Shown: piece by piece, positions 53,704 through 62,075 of the stretch
Position numbering within the stretch: the first letter of the stretch is position 1
Layout of the letters: each line of letters begins with the position of its first letter
Source: DATFMP01 sp035266845
GTDB lineage: Bacteria > SAR324 > JACQKK01
Direction: 5' to 3'
DNA: 64,000 bases
Assembly: GCA_035266845.1 (NCBI GenBank)
Contig: DATFMP010000023.1
Location: 35,820 to 99,819 of the forward strand
The notes under the pieces: generated by a model
Databases searched by the model: none
Told to the model about the DNA's origin: nothing
The model's input: the letters and a program-made list of their open reading frames with translations, nothing else
Program-made: the position numbers and the translations under genes

Positions 53704-54117
53704 TTAGGCGCGGGAGCGCAGCGCGGCGCCCAGCCGGCGCCAGGGCTTGCCGCTCAGAGCGATCAGGCGCGCCAGGGCGTAGACCAGCAGGCTGCCCAGC
53801 GCGTCGGCCAACCGGGGCAGGGGTGTGGCGGCGCGGCGGCGACGCAGGTAGAACGTGTGCCAGCCGTCTGCGCCGCCCGTGATGCCTAGCAACTCCTGGT
53901 GATTCCATCTGGCCCAGATGGCGAGATCCTTGGGCGCTCACGGATCGTCCGTGTGCACGGCCAGCACCTGCCCGGGCCGCAAGGCGTCCAGGGCCTCACT
54001 GGTGCGCTTCACCGTGCGGCCCAGCAGCTTCATGGGCAGCTCCAGCGTGCGATCCGGCGGAGCCGGCGGCCCGGCGGAAGCTTCGTCTCGTGCGTGGATC
54101 GACTCGGCTGGCGGCAT
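53704..54117 (-). pseudogene. TusA-family-like gene interrupted by in-frame TGA
   Basis: A frame of 138 codons from ATG 54117 to TAA 53704 is continuous except for one TGA at 53938-53940 (codon 60). On both sides the protein follows the TusA/SirA fold: TLELPMKLLGRTVKRTSEAL and RPGQVLAVHTDDP before it, APKDLAIWARWNHQELLGI and GGADGWHTFYLRRRR after it. In relatives the TGA position is usually Gly or Ala, so GGA to TGA would explain it. The catalytic CPxP motif is absent (LGRT). The C-terminal 45 residues add an amphipathic helix. A short perfect hairpin follows the TGA (see findings). Possible outcomes: a nonsense-inactivated gene, a sequencing error, or UGA recoding. Confidence 0.7.
53905..53921 (-). 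other. Perfect hairpin just downstream of the in-frame TGA
   Basis: On the minus strand CCATCTG-GGC-CAGATGG forms a 7-bp stem with a 3-nt loop starting with G. The stem begins 16 nt after the TGA at 53938-53940, placing the loop 23 nt from it. This fits the published spacing range for bacterial SECIS elements, but a short hairpin in GC-rich DNA may be chance. Confidence 0.45.
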
Positions 54118-54145
54118 GGTGGGCTCCCCCCGCTCGATGCTGGCG

Positions 54146-54907
54146 TCAGACGTATCCGTAGGCGTCCCAGCCGCCGTCCACGGTCAGCACGGTGCCGGTG
54201 ACGTACTGGGCGCCCTCTCCTGCAAGGTACAACACCGCATCCGCGATGTCGCGCCCCATGCCCAACCGGCGCTGGGGGACGCGGCCCTCCAACTTGGCTG
54301 TGTCCAGAATGCCCCGCTGGGCGAGTTCGTCGATCATCTCGGTGCGGATGTAGCCCGGCGCCACGCAGTTCACGCGGATGCCCAACGCGGCCCACTCGAT
54401 GGCCATCACGCGGGTGAGGTGGTGCACGGCGGCCTTGGAGGCACAATAGTTGGCGCGATTGGGGAAGGCGTTCTCCCCAGCGATGGAGCCGATGTTGACG
54501 ATGACCCCGCCGCCCTGGTCGCGCATGGTGCGGGCGGCCCGTTGGGCGCAGAGGAAGACGCCCTTGAGATTGATGTCCACGACACGGTCCCAGATGGCCT
54601 CGTCCATCTCCAGAATGGGCTTGGGCTGGGCGATGCCCGCGTTGTTGACCAGCAGGTGCACCGGGCCCAACTCCGCTTCCGCGCGCTCGAACAGCGCGGC
54701 CACCTCGGCAGCGTCCTCCACGCGCGCGGCCAGCGCCAGCGCACGCCGGCCCAAGGTCCGGACGCGCTCGGCCACCGGCTCCGCATTGGCCACGCTGGTG
54801 GCGGCGCAGACCACGTCCGCCCCGGCCTCCGCCAGCGCCAGGGCCACATCCGCACCGATGCCGCGGCTGGCGCCCGTGACGAGGGCGATCTTGCCGGCAA
54901 GCGTCAT
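54146..54907 (-). CDS. Short-chain dehydrogenase, FabG-like
   Basis: A 253-residue classical SDR. KIALVTGASRGIGADVALALAEAG is the cofactor motif, LLVNNAGIAQPK the NNAG element, and the active-site set is S (NIGSIAGENAF), Y and K in ANYCASKAAVH. GYIRTEM and LTVDGGWDAYG are typical of FabG-like enzymes. It lies upstream of the broken TusA-like gene and 22 nt after a crotonase, in a likely acyl-CoA or short-chain acid pathway. Substrate not assigned. Confidence 0.88.
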   Translation of the reverse strand: MTLAGKIALVTGASRGIGADVALALAEAGADVVCAATSVANAEPVAERVRTLGRRALALAARVEDAAEVAALFERAEAELGPVHLLVNNAGIAQPKPILEMDEAIWDRVVDINLKGVFLCAQRAARTMRDQGGGVIVNIGSIAGENAFPNRANYCASKAAVHHLTRVMAIEWAALGIRVNCVAPGYIRTEMIDELAQRGILDTAKLEGRVPQRRLGMGRDIADAVLYLAGEGAQYVTGTVLTVDGGWDAYGYV

Positions 54908-54929
54908 GACAGCCCTCCGCGGCCGCCGC

Positions 54930-55736
54930 TCAACGGCCCTTGAAGACCGGCGTGGTCTTCTCAAAGAACGCCTCGATCGCGGCCTTGTGGTCCTCGGACG
55001 TCTGCACGATGCCCTGCGTTACCGAGCAGATGTCCAGGAAGTCGCTGAGCGAGGTGCGCTGCGCCTGCTTGAGGATGCGCTTCGACAGCCGTAGCGTGCG
55101 CGGCGGCTTGGCGGCGATGGTCTTGGCGAGCGCATGCGCCTCGGCCAAGAGCTGGTCGTGCTCCACCACCCGGGCCACCATGCCCAGCCGCAGGGCCTCG
55201 TCTGCGTCCACGATCTTGCCAGTGAAGGTCAGCTCCGCGGCGGCCTGGTACCCGATCTGACGCACGAGGAACCACGAGCCGCCATCGCCCGGGATGATGC
55301 CCAGGTTGAGGAAGGTCTCGCCAAAGACCGCCTGCTTGGAAGCGATGCGGATGTCGCACATCATCGCCAGGTCGCAGCCGGCGCCGATGGCGTGGCCATT
55401 GATGGCTCCGATCACGGGCACGTCCAGGCTATCGACGGCCAGCGGAATGCGCTGGATGCCCCGCCGGTAGCGCTCCTGCAGATGCACGGCGGGCCCGCTC
55501 ATCTCCTGGGCGCGCTCGCGCATGGCCTTCACGTTGCCCCCGGAGGAGAAGCTCTTGCCCGCGCCGGTGATGATGAGCACGGAGACCTCATCGTCGTACT
55601 GGGCCTGGCGGCAGGCGTCCTCGATCTCCTCGATGGTCTGCTGACCGCTGATGGAATTGCGCGTATCGGGCATGTTCAGCGTCAGCACTGCCACGCGATC
55701 CGCCACTTCGTAGACGATGTCCTTGTACTCGCTCAT
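54930..55736 (-). CDS. Crotonase-family protein without canonical catalytic glutamates
   Basis: A 268-residue crotonase. The oxyanion-hole elements are present (SFSSGGNVKAM and HAIGAGCDLAMMCDIRIAS), but the first catalytic Glu is Asp (GAGCD) and the second is not Glu: the usual FG-x-PE reads FGETFLNLG. It is therefore unlikely to be a normal enoyl-CoA hydratase and may be an isomerase, hydrolase or decarboxylase. Position between the SDR and a canonical crotonase suggests a shared acyl-CoA pathway. Start ATG 55736 follows AGGAG. Confidence 0.85.
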   Translation of the reverse strand: MSEYKDIVYEVADRVAVLTLNMPDTRNSISGQQTIEEIEDACRQAQYDDEVSVLIITGAGKSFSSGGNVKAMRERAQEMSGPAVHLQERYRRGIQRIPLAVDSLDVPVIGAINGHAIGAGCDLAMMCDIRIASKQAVFGETFLNLGIIPGDGGSWFLVRQIGYQAAAELTFTGKIVDADEALRLGMVARVVEHDQLLAEAHALAKTIAAKPPRTLRLSKRILKQAQRTSLSDFLDICSVTQGIVQTSEDHKAAIEAFFEKTTPVFKGR

Positions 55737-55866
55737 GCGGGCTCCTTGGGGTCTCTCGGATTCAGCCCTGAGTCGGCGCCGGGCAACGGCCGGCGCGGCA
55801 CCCCGCGCCCGCACGGCCTGCGTGGGGAGCAGTCACCACCGGCGGGGCGGCGCCAGGGACGCGGGC

Positions 55867-56643
55867 TCAGCGCCCCTTCCAGCTCGGCTTGCGCTTTTCG
55901 GCAAAGGCCAGCGGGCCTTCTTTCAGGTCGTGGGATTGCTGCCACACCTCCGTGAGCGGCACGGGGGTGTTCATGGCCCTTTCCAGGGGTAGCTGCCGGT
56001 TCATCAGGGCGGCCTGCTTGCTCAACCGCACGGAGATCGGTGCGCACTCCATGATCTCCCGTGCCCAGGTGCGGGCCGTATCCATCACCGCCGCCTGCGG
56101 CACCACCTCGTTGGCCAAGCCCAGGCGGTAGGCCTCCTGCGCGTCGATGGGCTTGCCGCGCAGCAGCATGCCCAGCGCCACCTTCTCCGGAATGATGCGC
56201 ACCAGCCGGTGCATACCGCCAGCCGCGGCCACGAAGCCCACGCGGGGCTCCGGCAGACCGAAGGTGGCATTGTCCGCAGCGATGATGATGTCGCAGGCCA
56301 GGGCGATCTCGAAGCCCCCGCCCAGCGCCACGCCGTTCACCGCGGCGATGACGGGCTTCCACAGGTCGTGGCGGTTGGTGATGCCGCCGAAACCGCCGCT
56401 CCACTTCACGTCGAACTTCTCCCCGGAGGCGGCCACCTTCAGGTCGTTGCCCGCGGAGAAGGCCCGATCCCCCGCCCCCGTGACGATCGCCACCCACTGC
56501 TGGTCATCGGCGGCAAAGGCGTCGAAGGCCTGCCCCAGCTCCTCGCTGGCCGGCGGGTGCAGCGAGTTCATCACCTCCGGTCGATTGATGGTGATGGTGG
56601 TGATGTGGTCCGCGCTCTCGACCTTGATGAACTGGTAGGTCAT
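55867..56643 (-). CDS. Enoyl-CoA hydratase/isomerase family protein (canonical catalytic Glu pair)
   Basis: A 258-residue crotonase. Both catalytic glutamates are in place (GGGFEIALACD and FGLPEPRVG), with oxyanion-hole NGVALGGGFE and AFSAGNDLKVAAS. It resembles carnitinyl-CoA dehydratases and other enoyl-CoA hydratases. It shares the strand and likely a transcript with the neighbouring crotonase, 130 nt apart. Substrate unknown. Confidence 0.9.
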   Translation of the reverse strand: MTYQFIKVESADHITTITINRPEVMNSLHPPASEELGQAFDAFAADDQQWVAIVTGAGDRAFSAGNDLKVAASGEKFDVKWSGGFGGITNRHDLWKPVIAAVNGVALGGGFEIALACDIIIAADNATFGLPEPRVGFVAAAGGMHRLVRIIPEKVALGMLLRGKPIDAQEAYRLGLANEVVPQAAVMDTARTWAREIMECAPISVRLSKQAALMNRQLPLERAMNTPVPLTEVWQQSHDLKEGPLAFAEKRKPSWKGR

Positions 56644-56813
56644 GGCCGTCCTTGCATGAATGGAGATGGCGGGGAACGGGCGGGGCGCAAGCGCGCCCGG
56701 TGCGGCGGATGCAGCCGTGACGGCAGCCGGCGCGACCGGGCACCGGGCATCTTGCCACCCCCCAAACCTCGGCGGAACGCCCCCGGTTGCATCCGGCTGC
56801 CTGGCGCGGCGGA

Positions 56814-57125
56814 TCAGCCTCCGGCAGCCTTGATCTCGTCCAGTGTACGGGCAGTGGGCAGCGGGTCCTTCTTCTCGGAGAGCGTCGGAAACTTCGAGCA
56901 CTCGTCGGCGTTGATCTGCGTGTACTCCTGCCACTGATCCGGCACCTGGTCTTCCGGATAGATCGCCTCCACGGGGCACTGCGCAACGCACACGTCGCAG
57001 TCGATGCAGGTTTCCGGATTGATATAGAGCATCGTGGGCCCTTCGTGGAATGCCTCCACAGGGCAGACTTCGACACAGTCGGTGTACTTGCAGCCGTCGC
57101 AGTAGGCGGTGACGACGTAGGTCAT
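56814..57125 (-). CDS. fdxA: 7Fe ferredoxin FdxA (3Fe-4S/4Fe-4S)
   Basis: A 103-residue ferredoxin. C9, C17 and C50 fit the 3Fe-4S ligands, and C21, C40, C43 and C46 the 4Fe-4S ligands; C12 is the extra Cys of the FdxA group. Motifs read CKYTDCVEVCPVEAF and CIDCDVCVAQCPVEAIYPED. The C-terminal tail matches Azotobacter-type FdI. A strong GAGGGAG ribosome-binding site precedes the start. It may serve crotonase-linked or other redox enzymes nearby. Confidence 0.92.
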   Translation of the reverse strand: MTYVVTAYCDGCKYTDCVEVCPVEAFHEGPTMLYINPETCIDCDVCVAQCPVEAIYPEDQVPDQWQEYTQINADECSKFPTLSEKKDPLPTARTLDEIKAAGG

Positions 57126-57455
57126 CTTGTGGTCTCCCTCGTTTTTTACGGGTTGGGGGGAACGGGGAACGGTTGCGATCCGCAGTTCAACATAAGGCGC
57201 GCCGGCGATACCGGTCAAACCCAAACGGGCATGCGTCTGGGTATCCGCTTACCCGCTCGCCATCCGCCCGTCAAGCGCGGCGGCGCGGAGCGCCCCACAT
57301 AGGGCCCCTGGCACAGCGCGGCACGCGGGGCAGGGTTGACAGCCCATCGGCGTTTGGCACAATGAGTGCGACCGTTGGAAGGCCCGGTAGCGTGGGCCGC
57401 AGAGGATGCCTCCCGCGCACCGCACGCCTCTCACCCCGCACGTTGCGCGTCGCCT
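57126..57455. other. Divergent intergenic region
   Basis: A gap of 330 nt between fdxA (minus) and the J-domain gene (plus). It includes the probable promoter at 57336-57363. No gene or RNA is visible; the plus-strand frame from 57173 is not protein-like. Confidence 0.45.
57336..57363 (+). promoter_or_regulatory. Candidate sigma-70 promoter of the J-domain gene
   Basis: A perfect TTGACA (57336-57341) and CACAAT (57358-57363) are separated by 16 nt, about 92 nt upstream of the start at 57456. The -10 matches four of six positions. Confidence 0.5.
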
Positions 57456-58400
57456 ATGCCGGCCCTGAGTCAGCCAAATTTCTCGCGGGTGTTCGGGAAT
57501 GAAGCGGTGCTGAGCCGGCTGGAACGGCTCGGCCGCAACCCGCGTATTCTCCCCAACATGGTCGAGGCGGGCTTCCCAGCTCATCAGCTTGTGGACGCCA
57601 GCCAGCTCTACGCCCAGATGGCCGGCAATCCCGTGGAACACTACGCAAGCCAGAACATGGCGCGCGGGTTCTTCGAGGACGAGTCCCTGCTCAGGGTGTT
57701 CTGCCGCTACTTCGAGTGCACGGACTGGAAGCTGGAGAACAGTCCCTGGTTCTTCTCCCAGGACGACTACGAGCGCTTCTACAACGCGCTGATCGAACCC
57801 GTGGAGTTCCAAACCGCACAACTGGAGCAGGGCTTCGACGAGGCGCGCTGGGGCCCCCACTTCGCCCGCCTGCCCTTCGATCTGGGTATGGAGCGCGCCA
57901 AGCAGGCGTTGTGGGACGATATCTGCCGGCAGGAGTACTACTGGAAGCCGCTCGCCAACTATGCCCATCTGCGCGCCGAGGCGCTGTTCGGCTACCTCAA
58001 GCGCACGGTCAACCTCCAGCACTTCACGCCGGACCGCTACAACTACTTCTGGGAAGGCGTGTTCCGCCAGCGGCTGCAACGCGCCATGCGGCGCTTTGAG
58101 CAGAAGCTGGAGGAGGCTCTGCGGCTGTGGCAGGAGATCAAGCGCGAGCGCAAGCACCGCTTCCGCTACAACGACTACAGCGCACTCTCGGCCGCAGCTC
58201 TGGGCAGCGAGCTGCTGCAGGCCTTCGCCTGCCTGGGCCTGGAGCCCGGTTCGGCCACGCTGGCCGGGGTGCGGCACTCCTTCCGGCGGCTCTCCAAGCA
58301 GACGCACCCGGACCACGGCGGTGCCCGGGAAGACTTCCAGCGCCTTGCCCACAGCAAGGACCTCGTGGAAGCCTGGCTGATGCGCCACGCGGACAACTGA
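57456..58400 (+). CDS. Protein with C-terminal DnaJ-type J domain
   Basis: A 314-residue protein (ATG 57456) with about 240 residues of unknown helical sequence and a C-terminal J domain. The diagnostic HPD sits in SFRRLSKQTHPDHGGAREDFQRLAHSKDLVEAW. J domains stimulate a DnaK-type Hsp70, so this is probably a dedicated Hsp70 partner; the N-terminal domain, rich in Phe/Tyr/Trp (YFWEGVFRQRL), would select the client. It has its own promoter-like sequence upstream. No dnaK is in the window. Confidence 0.82.
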   Translation: MPALSQPNFSRVFGNEAVLSRLERLGRNPRILPNMVEAGFPAHQLVDASQLYAQMAGNPVEHYASQNMARGFFEDESLLRVFCRYFECTDWKLENSPWFFSQDDYERFYNALIEPVEFQTAQLEQGFDEARWGPHFARLPFDLGMERAKQALWDDICRQEYYWKPLANYAHLRAEALFGYLKRTVNLQHFTPDRYNYFWEGVFRQRLQRAMRRFEQKLEEALRLWQEIKRERKHRFRYNDYSALSAAALGSELLQAFACLGLEPGSATLAGVRHSFRRLSKQTHPDHGGAREDFQRLAHSKDLVEAWLMRHADN

Positions 58401-58422
58401 ACGCGTCGCTCGCCACGGCGCG

Positions 58423-59043
58423 CTACTGCATGGGCGAGAACAGCGCGGGCAGCATGATCAGATTCTCCATTAGCTCCAGCACATCCAGGGCCCCGGGCGG
58501 CGGCAGCACGCCATGCTCCGTGGCCACCCGGCGGACCTCCGCACGCTGCGCGTAGCTGGCGTAGGGCCAGATCTGCACGATGTTGTTGAGCGGCCCCACG
58601 TCCGAGACCATCGCCACGGCCAACGGAGACAGCGCCAGCCGTTCGTCCAGCTTGGCCTCCCAGCCAGCTGTATAGCCCTGCACCCCCACGCCCGGCCGCA
58701 CGCGATAGCTGCGCAGCTCGTAGATGGGCCCGGGTCGTCCTGGCTGCAGCATCGGCGGGCCCGGCAGCGGCGTGAAGAGGCCCCGCTGCAGGCCCACCAG
58801 CAGCCCATCCAGACGCGGGGGCCCGTCGGCCTCGTGGGCCAGCGCCGCCTGCACACGGCCATACGTCGAAATATCCGCATAGGACCAGACCATCACGATC
58901 TGGTTAAGCGGTCCAATCTCGGTGGTCCAGATGCCGCCCAACTCGGAGTGGCGACGGCGCCGGGCACAGGCTGCCTCGATGCGCGCCAGCGCCTCCGGCA
59001 TCACGCGGGGTCGCAGGGTGTAGCGCAGCAGCTCGAAGATCAT
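58423..59043 (-). CDS. NIPSNAP family protein (copy 1)
   Basis: A 206-residue protein made of two NIPSNAP/dimeric alpha-beta barrel modules. Typical repeats are MIFELLRYTLRPRVM and IYELRSYRVRPG at the module starts, with EIGPLNQIVMVWSYADI and VGPLNNIVQIWPYASY as the paired cores. NIPSNAP proteins have no firm enzymatic role in bacteria. The two copies are adjacent, 82 nt apart, and equal in length, so they arose by tandem duplication. Start ATG 59043. Confidence 0.85.
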   Translation of the reverse strand: MIFELLRYTLRPRVMPEALARIEAACARRRRHSELGGIWTTEIGPLNQIVMVWSYADISTYGRVQAALAHEADGPPRLDGLLVGLQRGLFTPLPGPPMLQPGRPGPIYELRSYRVRPGVGVQGYTAGWEAKLDERLALSPLAVAMVSDVGPLNNIVQIWPYASYAQRAEVRRVATEHGVLPPPGALDVLELMENLIMLPALFSPMQ

Positions 59044-59125
59044 GGGCGGGAGCCCTCCGGGACGGGGCAGAGGGGCTGGGGGCCGCACACGCCGGCTGCG
59101 CGCGCGACCCCTTCAGGCGGAATGG

Positions 59126-59746
59126 CTACTGGATGGGCGAGAATGGCGCGGCGAGGAGAATGCTATTCTCCTGCGATACAAGCGTGTCCGCACCACCCGG
59201 GGGCGGCCAGGCACCCGTGTCCACCGCGTGCTTGCGGATGCGCGCGCGCTCGTCGAGGCTGGGGTAGGGCCAGATGTGTACGTACTTGTTCAGCGGCCCC
59301 AGATCGGTGTGCCCCACGAACGCCAGCGGCGAGATGGCCGTGCGCTTGGGGAGTTGCTTCTCCCAGCGCTCCATCGTCTTGGAGAGCCCATCGCCCGGCT
59401 TCACGAAGTAGCTGCGCATCTCGAAGACCGGCCCCAACTTGCCCGGCTTCAGCTCCGGCGAGAAGGGGAAGGGCACGTAGACCTCCGACTGCTGCGCCAC
59501 GATGAACTCGTGGATTTTGGGCGGCCAGCCCGGATCCTTGCGGGATTCCGTGCGCACCCGTGCGCGCTCGTTCATGTCCGCATAGGGCCAGATGTGGAGG
59601 ATCTGGTTGAGCGGCCCGATCTCCGTGTAGAAGAACGCGGCCAGCTCGGAGTACTTCTGACGGATCGGGTACGCATCGCCGAACCGCTTCAGCACCTCCT
59701 GCATCGAGCCGGGCTTCAGCGTGTACGTGCGGAACTCGTAGATCAT
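59126..59746 (-). CDS. NIPSNAP family protein (copy 2)
   Basis: A 206-residue paralogue of the preceding protein: MIYEFRTYTLKPGSM and VFEMRSYFVKPGD module starts, with TEIGPLNQILHIWPYADMNE and DLGPLNKYVHIWPYPSLDE. It retains more of the consensus NIPSNAP residues than copy 1 and may be the older copy. Both end with FSPIQ/FSPMQ, showing alignment to the last residue. Confidence 0.87.
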   Translation of the reverse strand: MIYEFRTYTLKPGSMQEVLKRFGDAYPIRQKYSELAAFFYTEIGPLNQILHIWPYADMNERARVRTESRKDPGWPPKIHEFIVAQQSEVYVPFPFSPELKPGKLGPVFEMRSYFVKPGDGLSKTMERWEKQLPKRTAISPLAFVGHTDLGPLNKYVHIWPYPSLDERARIRKHAVDTGAWPPPGGADTLVSQENSILLAAPFSPIQ

Positions 59747-59971
59747 GGATCTCCTCGGTCGGTAGGGGCTTGCGGCCAGTGCCGCGCAGCCGCCACGAGG
59801 CGCGCCTGCACGCCCCCGACGGCCTGTATGTGTCCGCGTCTATCACCTCCCCCGGGCGGGGTCAATTCGTGCGGCGGGCGCAGGCCGGCGTTCCGCCCAG
59901 GCCACGGGGCCCAGCGGAGGGTATGCGACAAGCCATGGCTGACGCTTGAGCAAGGCCGGGGTGGCTGGCCG

Positions 59972-60655
59972 TCAGGCGGGGTGCTGGTACGAGCGGGGCT
60001 CGCTCCACACGTAGCCCTCGTTCTCCTGCAGGGACTTCACCAGGTCGTTGAAGCGATCACGGAAAATGTAGTTGCGGTCCGGCCGCGTCTCCACGATCCA
60101 ATACTCGTGAAAGCCATGGTCCGGGCACTCCTCGTGGTCTTTTTTGAGGCCGAAGGGGGAATCCTGCCCACCATTGTGGAAGGCCCGGCGTAGCGTGTCC
60201 TCCGGCACGTCGAGATAGGTGTAGAGCATGGATTCGAAGCGGCTGATCTCCGAGGGATTGCTCTCGTCCTCCTGCTCGAACAACTCGCCCTTGTCGGGCA
60301 GTTCCTCGTTCTTTGGGATGCGAATGCTGCCTTGATGGATCAGCGAGAGGATCATGCGGATGCCCTGCACGTTGTTCAGGTATTCCGCGTGCTCCTCCAG
60401 GATATCGAGGCTGATGGTGACGGCATCGCCCCGGCTGAGGGCATCGAAAATGAGCTCTTCGGCCGCCGCAACCTGATCCGGGTACTCGCACTGGTAGACC
60501 ACCAGGGGTATGGGCTGGTCCTGCTCGCCCGGCTGGGGGGCCAAGGGCACCACTTCGATGCGGGATTCGTCGGACTTGAAGAACAGGTGCGTTTCCTCGG
60601 CGTTCACGACGGCTGAATCGCCATTGTCGTACCGAAAACGGATCCAGGTGGCCAT
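59972..60655 (-). CDS. Unknown acidic protein
   Basis: A 227-residue soluble-looking protein that is clearly acidic (Asp/Glu-rich, as in GELFEQEDESNPSEISRFES) with no signal peptide or membrane segment. It has a leading MATWIRFRYDNGDSAVVNAEE and a Trp/Tyr-rich C-terminus (HEYWIVETRPDRNYIFRDR, YVWSEPRSYQHP). I do not recognise the family. It stands alone between fliM and the NIPSNAP pair, with gaps of 189 and 225 nt. Confidence 0.7.
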   Translation of the reverse strand: MATWIRFRYDNGDSAVVNAEETHLFFKSDESRIEVVPLAPQPGEQDQPIPLVVYQCEYPDQVAAAEELIFDALSRGDAVTISLDILEEHAEYLNNVQGIRMILSLIHQGSIRIPKNEELPDKGELFEQEDESNPSEISRFESMLYTYLDVPEDTLRRAFHNGGQDSPFGLKKDHEECPDHGFHEYWIVETRPDRNYIFRDRFNDLVKSLQENEGYVWSEPRSYQHPA

Positions 60656-60844
60656 CTACGGGCCTCCCCTCCTCTTGCGGCTGGAATCTGCGTGGCGGGC
60701 TGTGCGCCCGGCCGGCGGATCGTCAGGTCGGATGTATCTGCGGCCGCCCCGGGGACCCCGGAACAACCCGTTGCGATGCGTTGCACGGCCGCGACGCCCC
60801 TGCGGGACGACCACGACCGCGCCTGCCTGTGGTGTCGCTGCCTG

Positions 60845-61858
60845 CTACTGTAGCAGGATTTCGTCCACCACCGGGGGCTTGTAAACGAGTTCGGTTACCT
60901 TGAGTGCCTGATGGCCCTTGTAGGATCCCTGGAACCCCTTGAACTTGGCGATGCCCTCCACGGTCACGCTGAGGGGCTTGTCCACCTCCTGCTCCAACTG
61001 GATCACGTCCCCCACCTTGAGGTTGAGGAACTCGCGCACGTTGATCTCCGTGCGGCCCAGTTCCGCAACCACCTCCACCCTGGCCTGCTGCAGGTTGGTG
61101 CGGAAGCGGTTCAGCCAAGTGGTGTCCACCTCGTTCTGATCGCTCTGGAAGCCCGCGTTGAGCTTGGCCCGGATGGGCTCGATCATGGAGTAGGGGATGC
61201 ACAGCGTGACGGACATGGGCGCCCGGCCCATCTCCACGTCGAACGTGACCACCACCACCACCTCGCTGTGGGGCACGATGGCCACGAACTGCGGGTTCAC
61301 CTCCGAGCGGGTGTAGGTGATTTGCACGGGGAACACCGGCCGCCAGGATTGCTGCAGGTCCTCCAGGGCGCTGATGACCACGCGCTTGATCATGCGCTGC
61401 TCGATGGCGGAGAAGTCGCGGCCTTCCGCCTTGACCTCCAGCTCCCCCGTGCCGCCGAAGAACAGGTCGATGAGCGTGAACACCAGCCGCGTTTCCAGCA
61501 CCATGATGGCATTGCCGCGCAGCGGGCTCATGCGGAACAGGTTCAGCGAGGAAGGCACCGGCAGCGTCTTCAGGAATTCGCCGAACTTGATCAACTCCGT
61601 CGAGCGCACGCTGATGTCCACCACCTTGCGCAGCGCCGAGGAGAGCGTGAGCCGGAAGTGGCGCACGAAGCGGTCGTGGATGATCTCCAGGGTCGGCATG
61701 CGGCCCCGGATGATGCGGTCCTGGCTGGTCAGGTCATAGGGAATGACATCCTCGTCCGCGAGGGCCTCGCCACCCCCGGACTCGTCCATGTCGAATTCCC
61801 CACCGGAGATGCCCTTCAGGAGAGCATCCACCTCGTTCTGGGACAGCACCGAACTCAT
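60845..61858 (-). CDS. fliM: Flagellar motor switch protein FliM
   Basis: A 337-residue FliM. The N-terminal VLSQNEVDALLKGI is the CheY-binding segment; DRIIRGRMPTLEIIHDRFVRHFR and the central CheC-like domain (FFGGTGELEVKAEGRDFSAIEQRMI) follow, and the C-terminus has the SPOA-like FLNLKVGDVIQLEQEVDKPLSV. It receives phospho-CheY and sets rotation direction, so the che cluster here is likely to feed it. Only this flagellar gene is in the window. Start ATG 61858. Confidence 0.95.
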   Translation of the reverse strand: MSSVLSQNEVDALLKGISGGEFDMDESGGGEALADEDVIPYDLTSQDRIIRGRMPTLEIIHDRFVRHFRLTLSSALRKVVDISVRSTELIKFGEFLKTLPVPSSLNLFRMSPLRGNAIMVLETRLVFTLIDLFFGGTGELEVKAEGRDFSAIEQRMIKRVVISALEDLQQSWRPVFPVQITYTRSEVNPQFVAIVPHSEVVVVVTFDVEMGRAPMSVTLCIPYSMIEPIRAKLNAGFQSDQNEVDTTWLNRFRTNLQQARVEVVAELGRTEINVREFLNLKVGDVIQLEQEVDKPLSVTVEGIAKFKGFQGSYKGHQALKVTELVYKPPVVDEILLQ

Positions 61859-61941
61859 ATGAGCTCCCGCAACTGGCACCCGAAACGACCGCCTCGCGCC
61901 CCTTGAGCGCGCGCTACAAGCCGCTTCGTCTCAGAATAAAA

Positions 61942-61969
61942 AGTATACTGCAACGACCCTCAAATGCAA
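61942..61969 (-). promoter_or_regulatory. Sigma-70-type promoter of fliM
   Basis: On the minus strand TTGCAT (61964-61969) and TATACT (61942-61947) are separated by 16 nt, in the only AT-rich stretch of the gap, about 85-110 nt upstream of the fliM start. The -10 matches five of six positions and the -35 four of six. Confidence 0.55.
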
Positions 61970-62075
61970 TTCGCGCAGGGGCCGGCGGCGCGCCGGGAAC
62001 GCCCGTTTCCGCCACGGACACACGCCCGCCTCACCGGCTTACGCCCCGCGTCTTACCTTGGCAATCAAGCAATTA

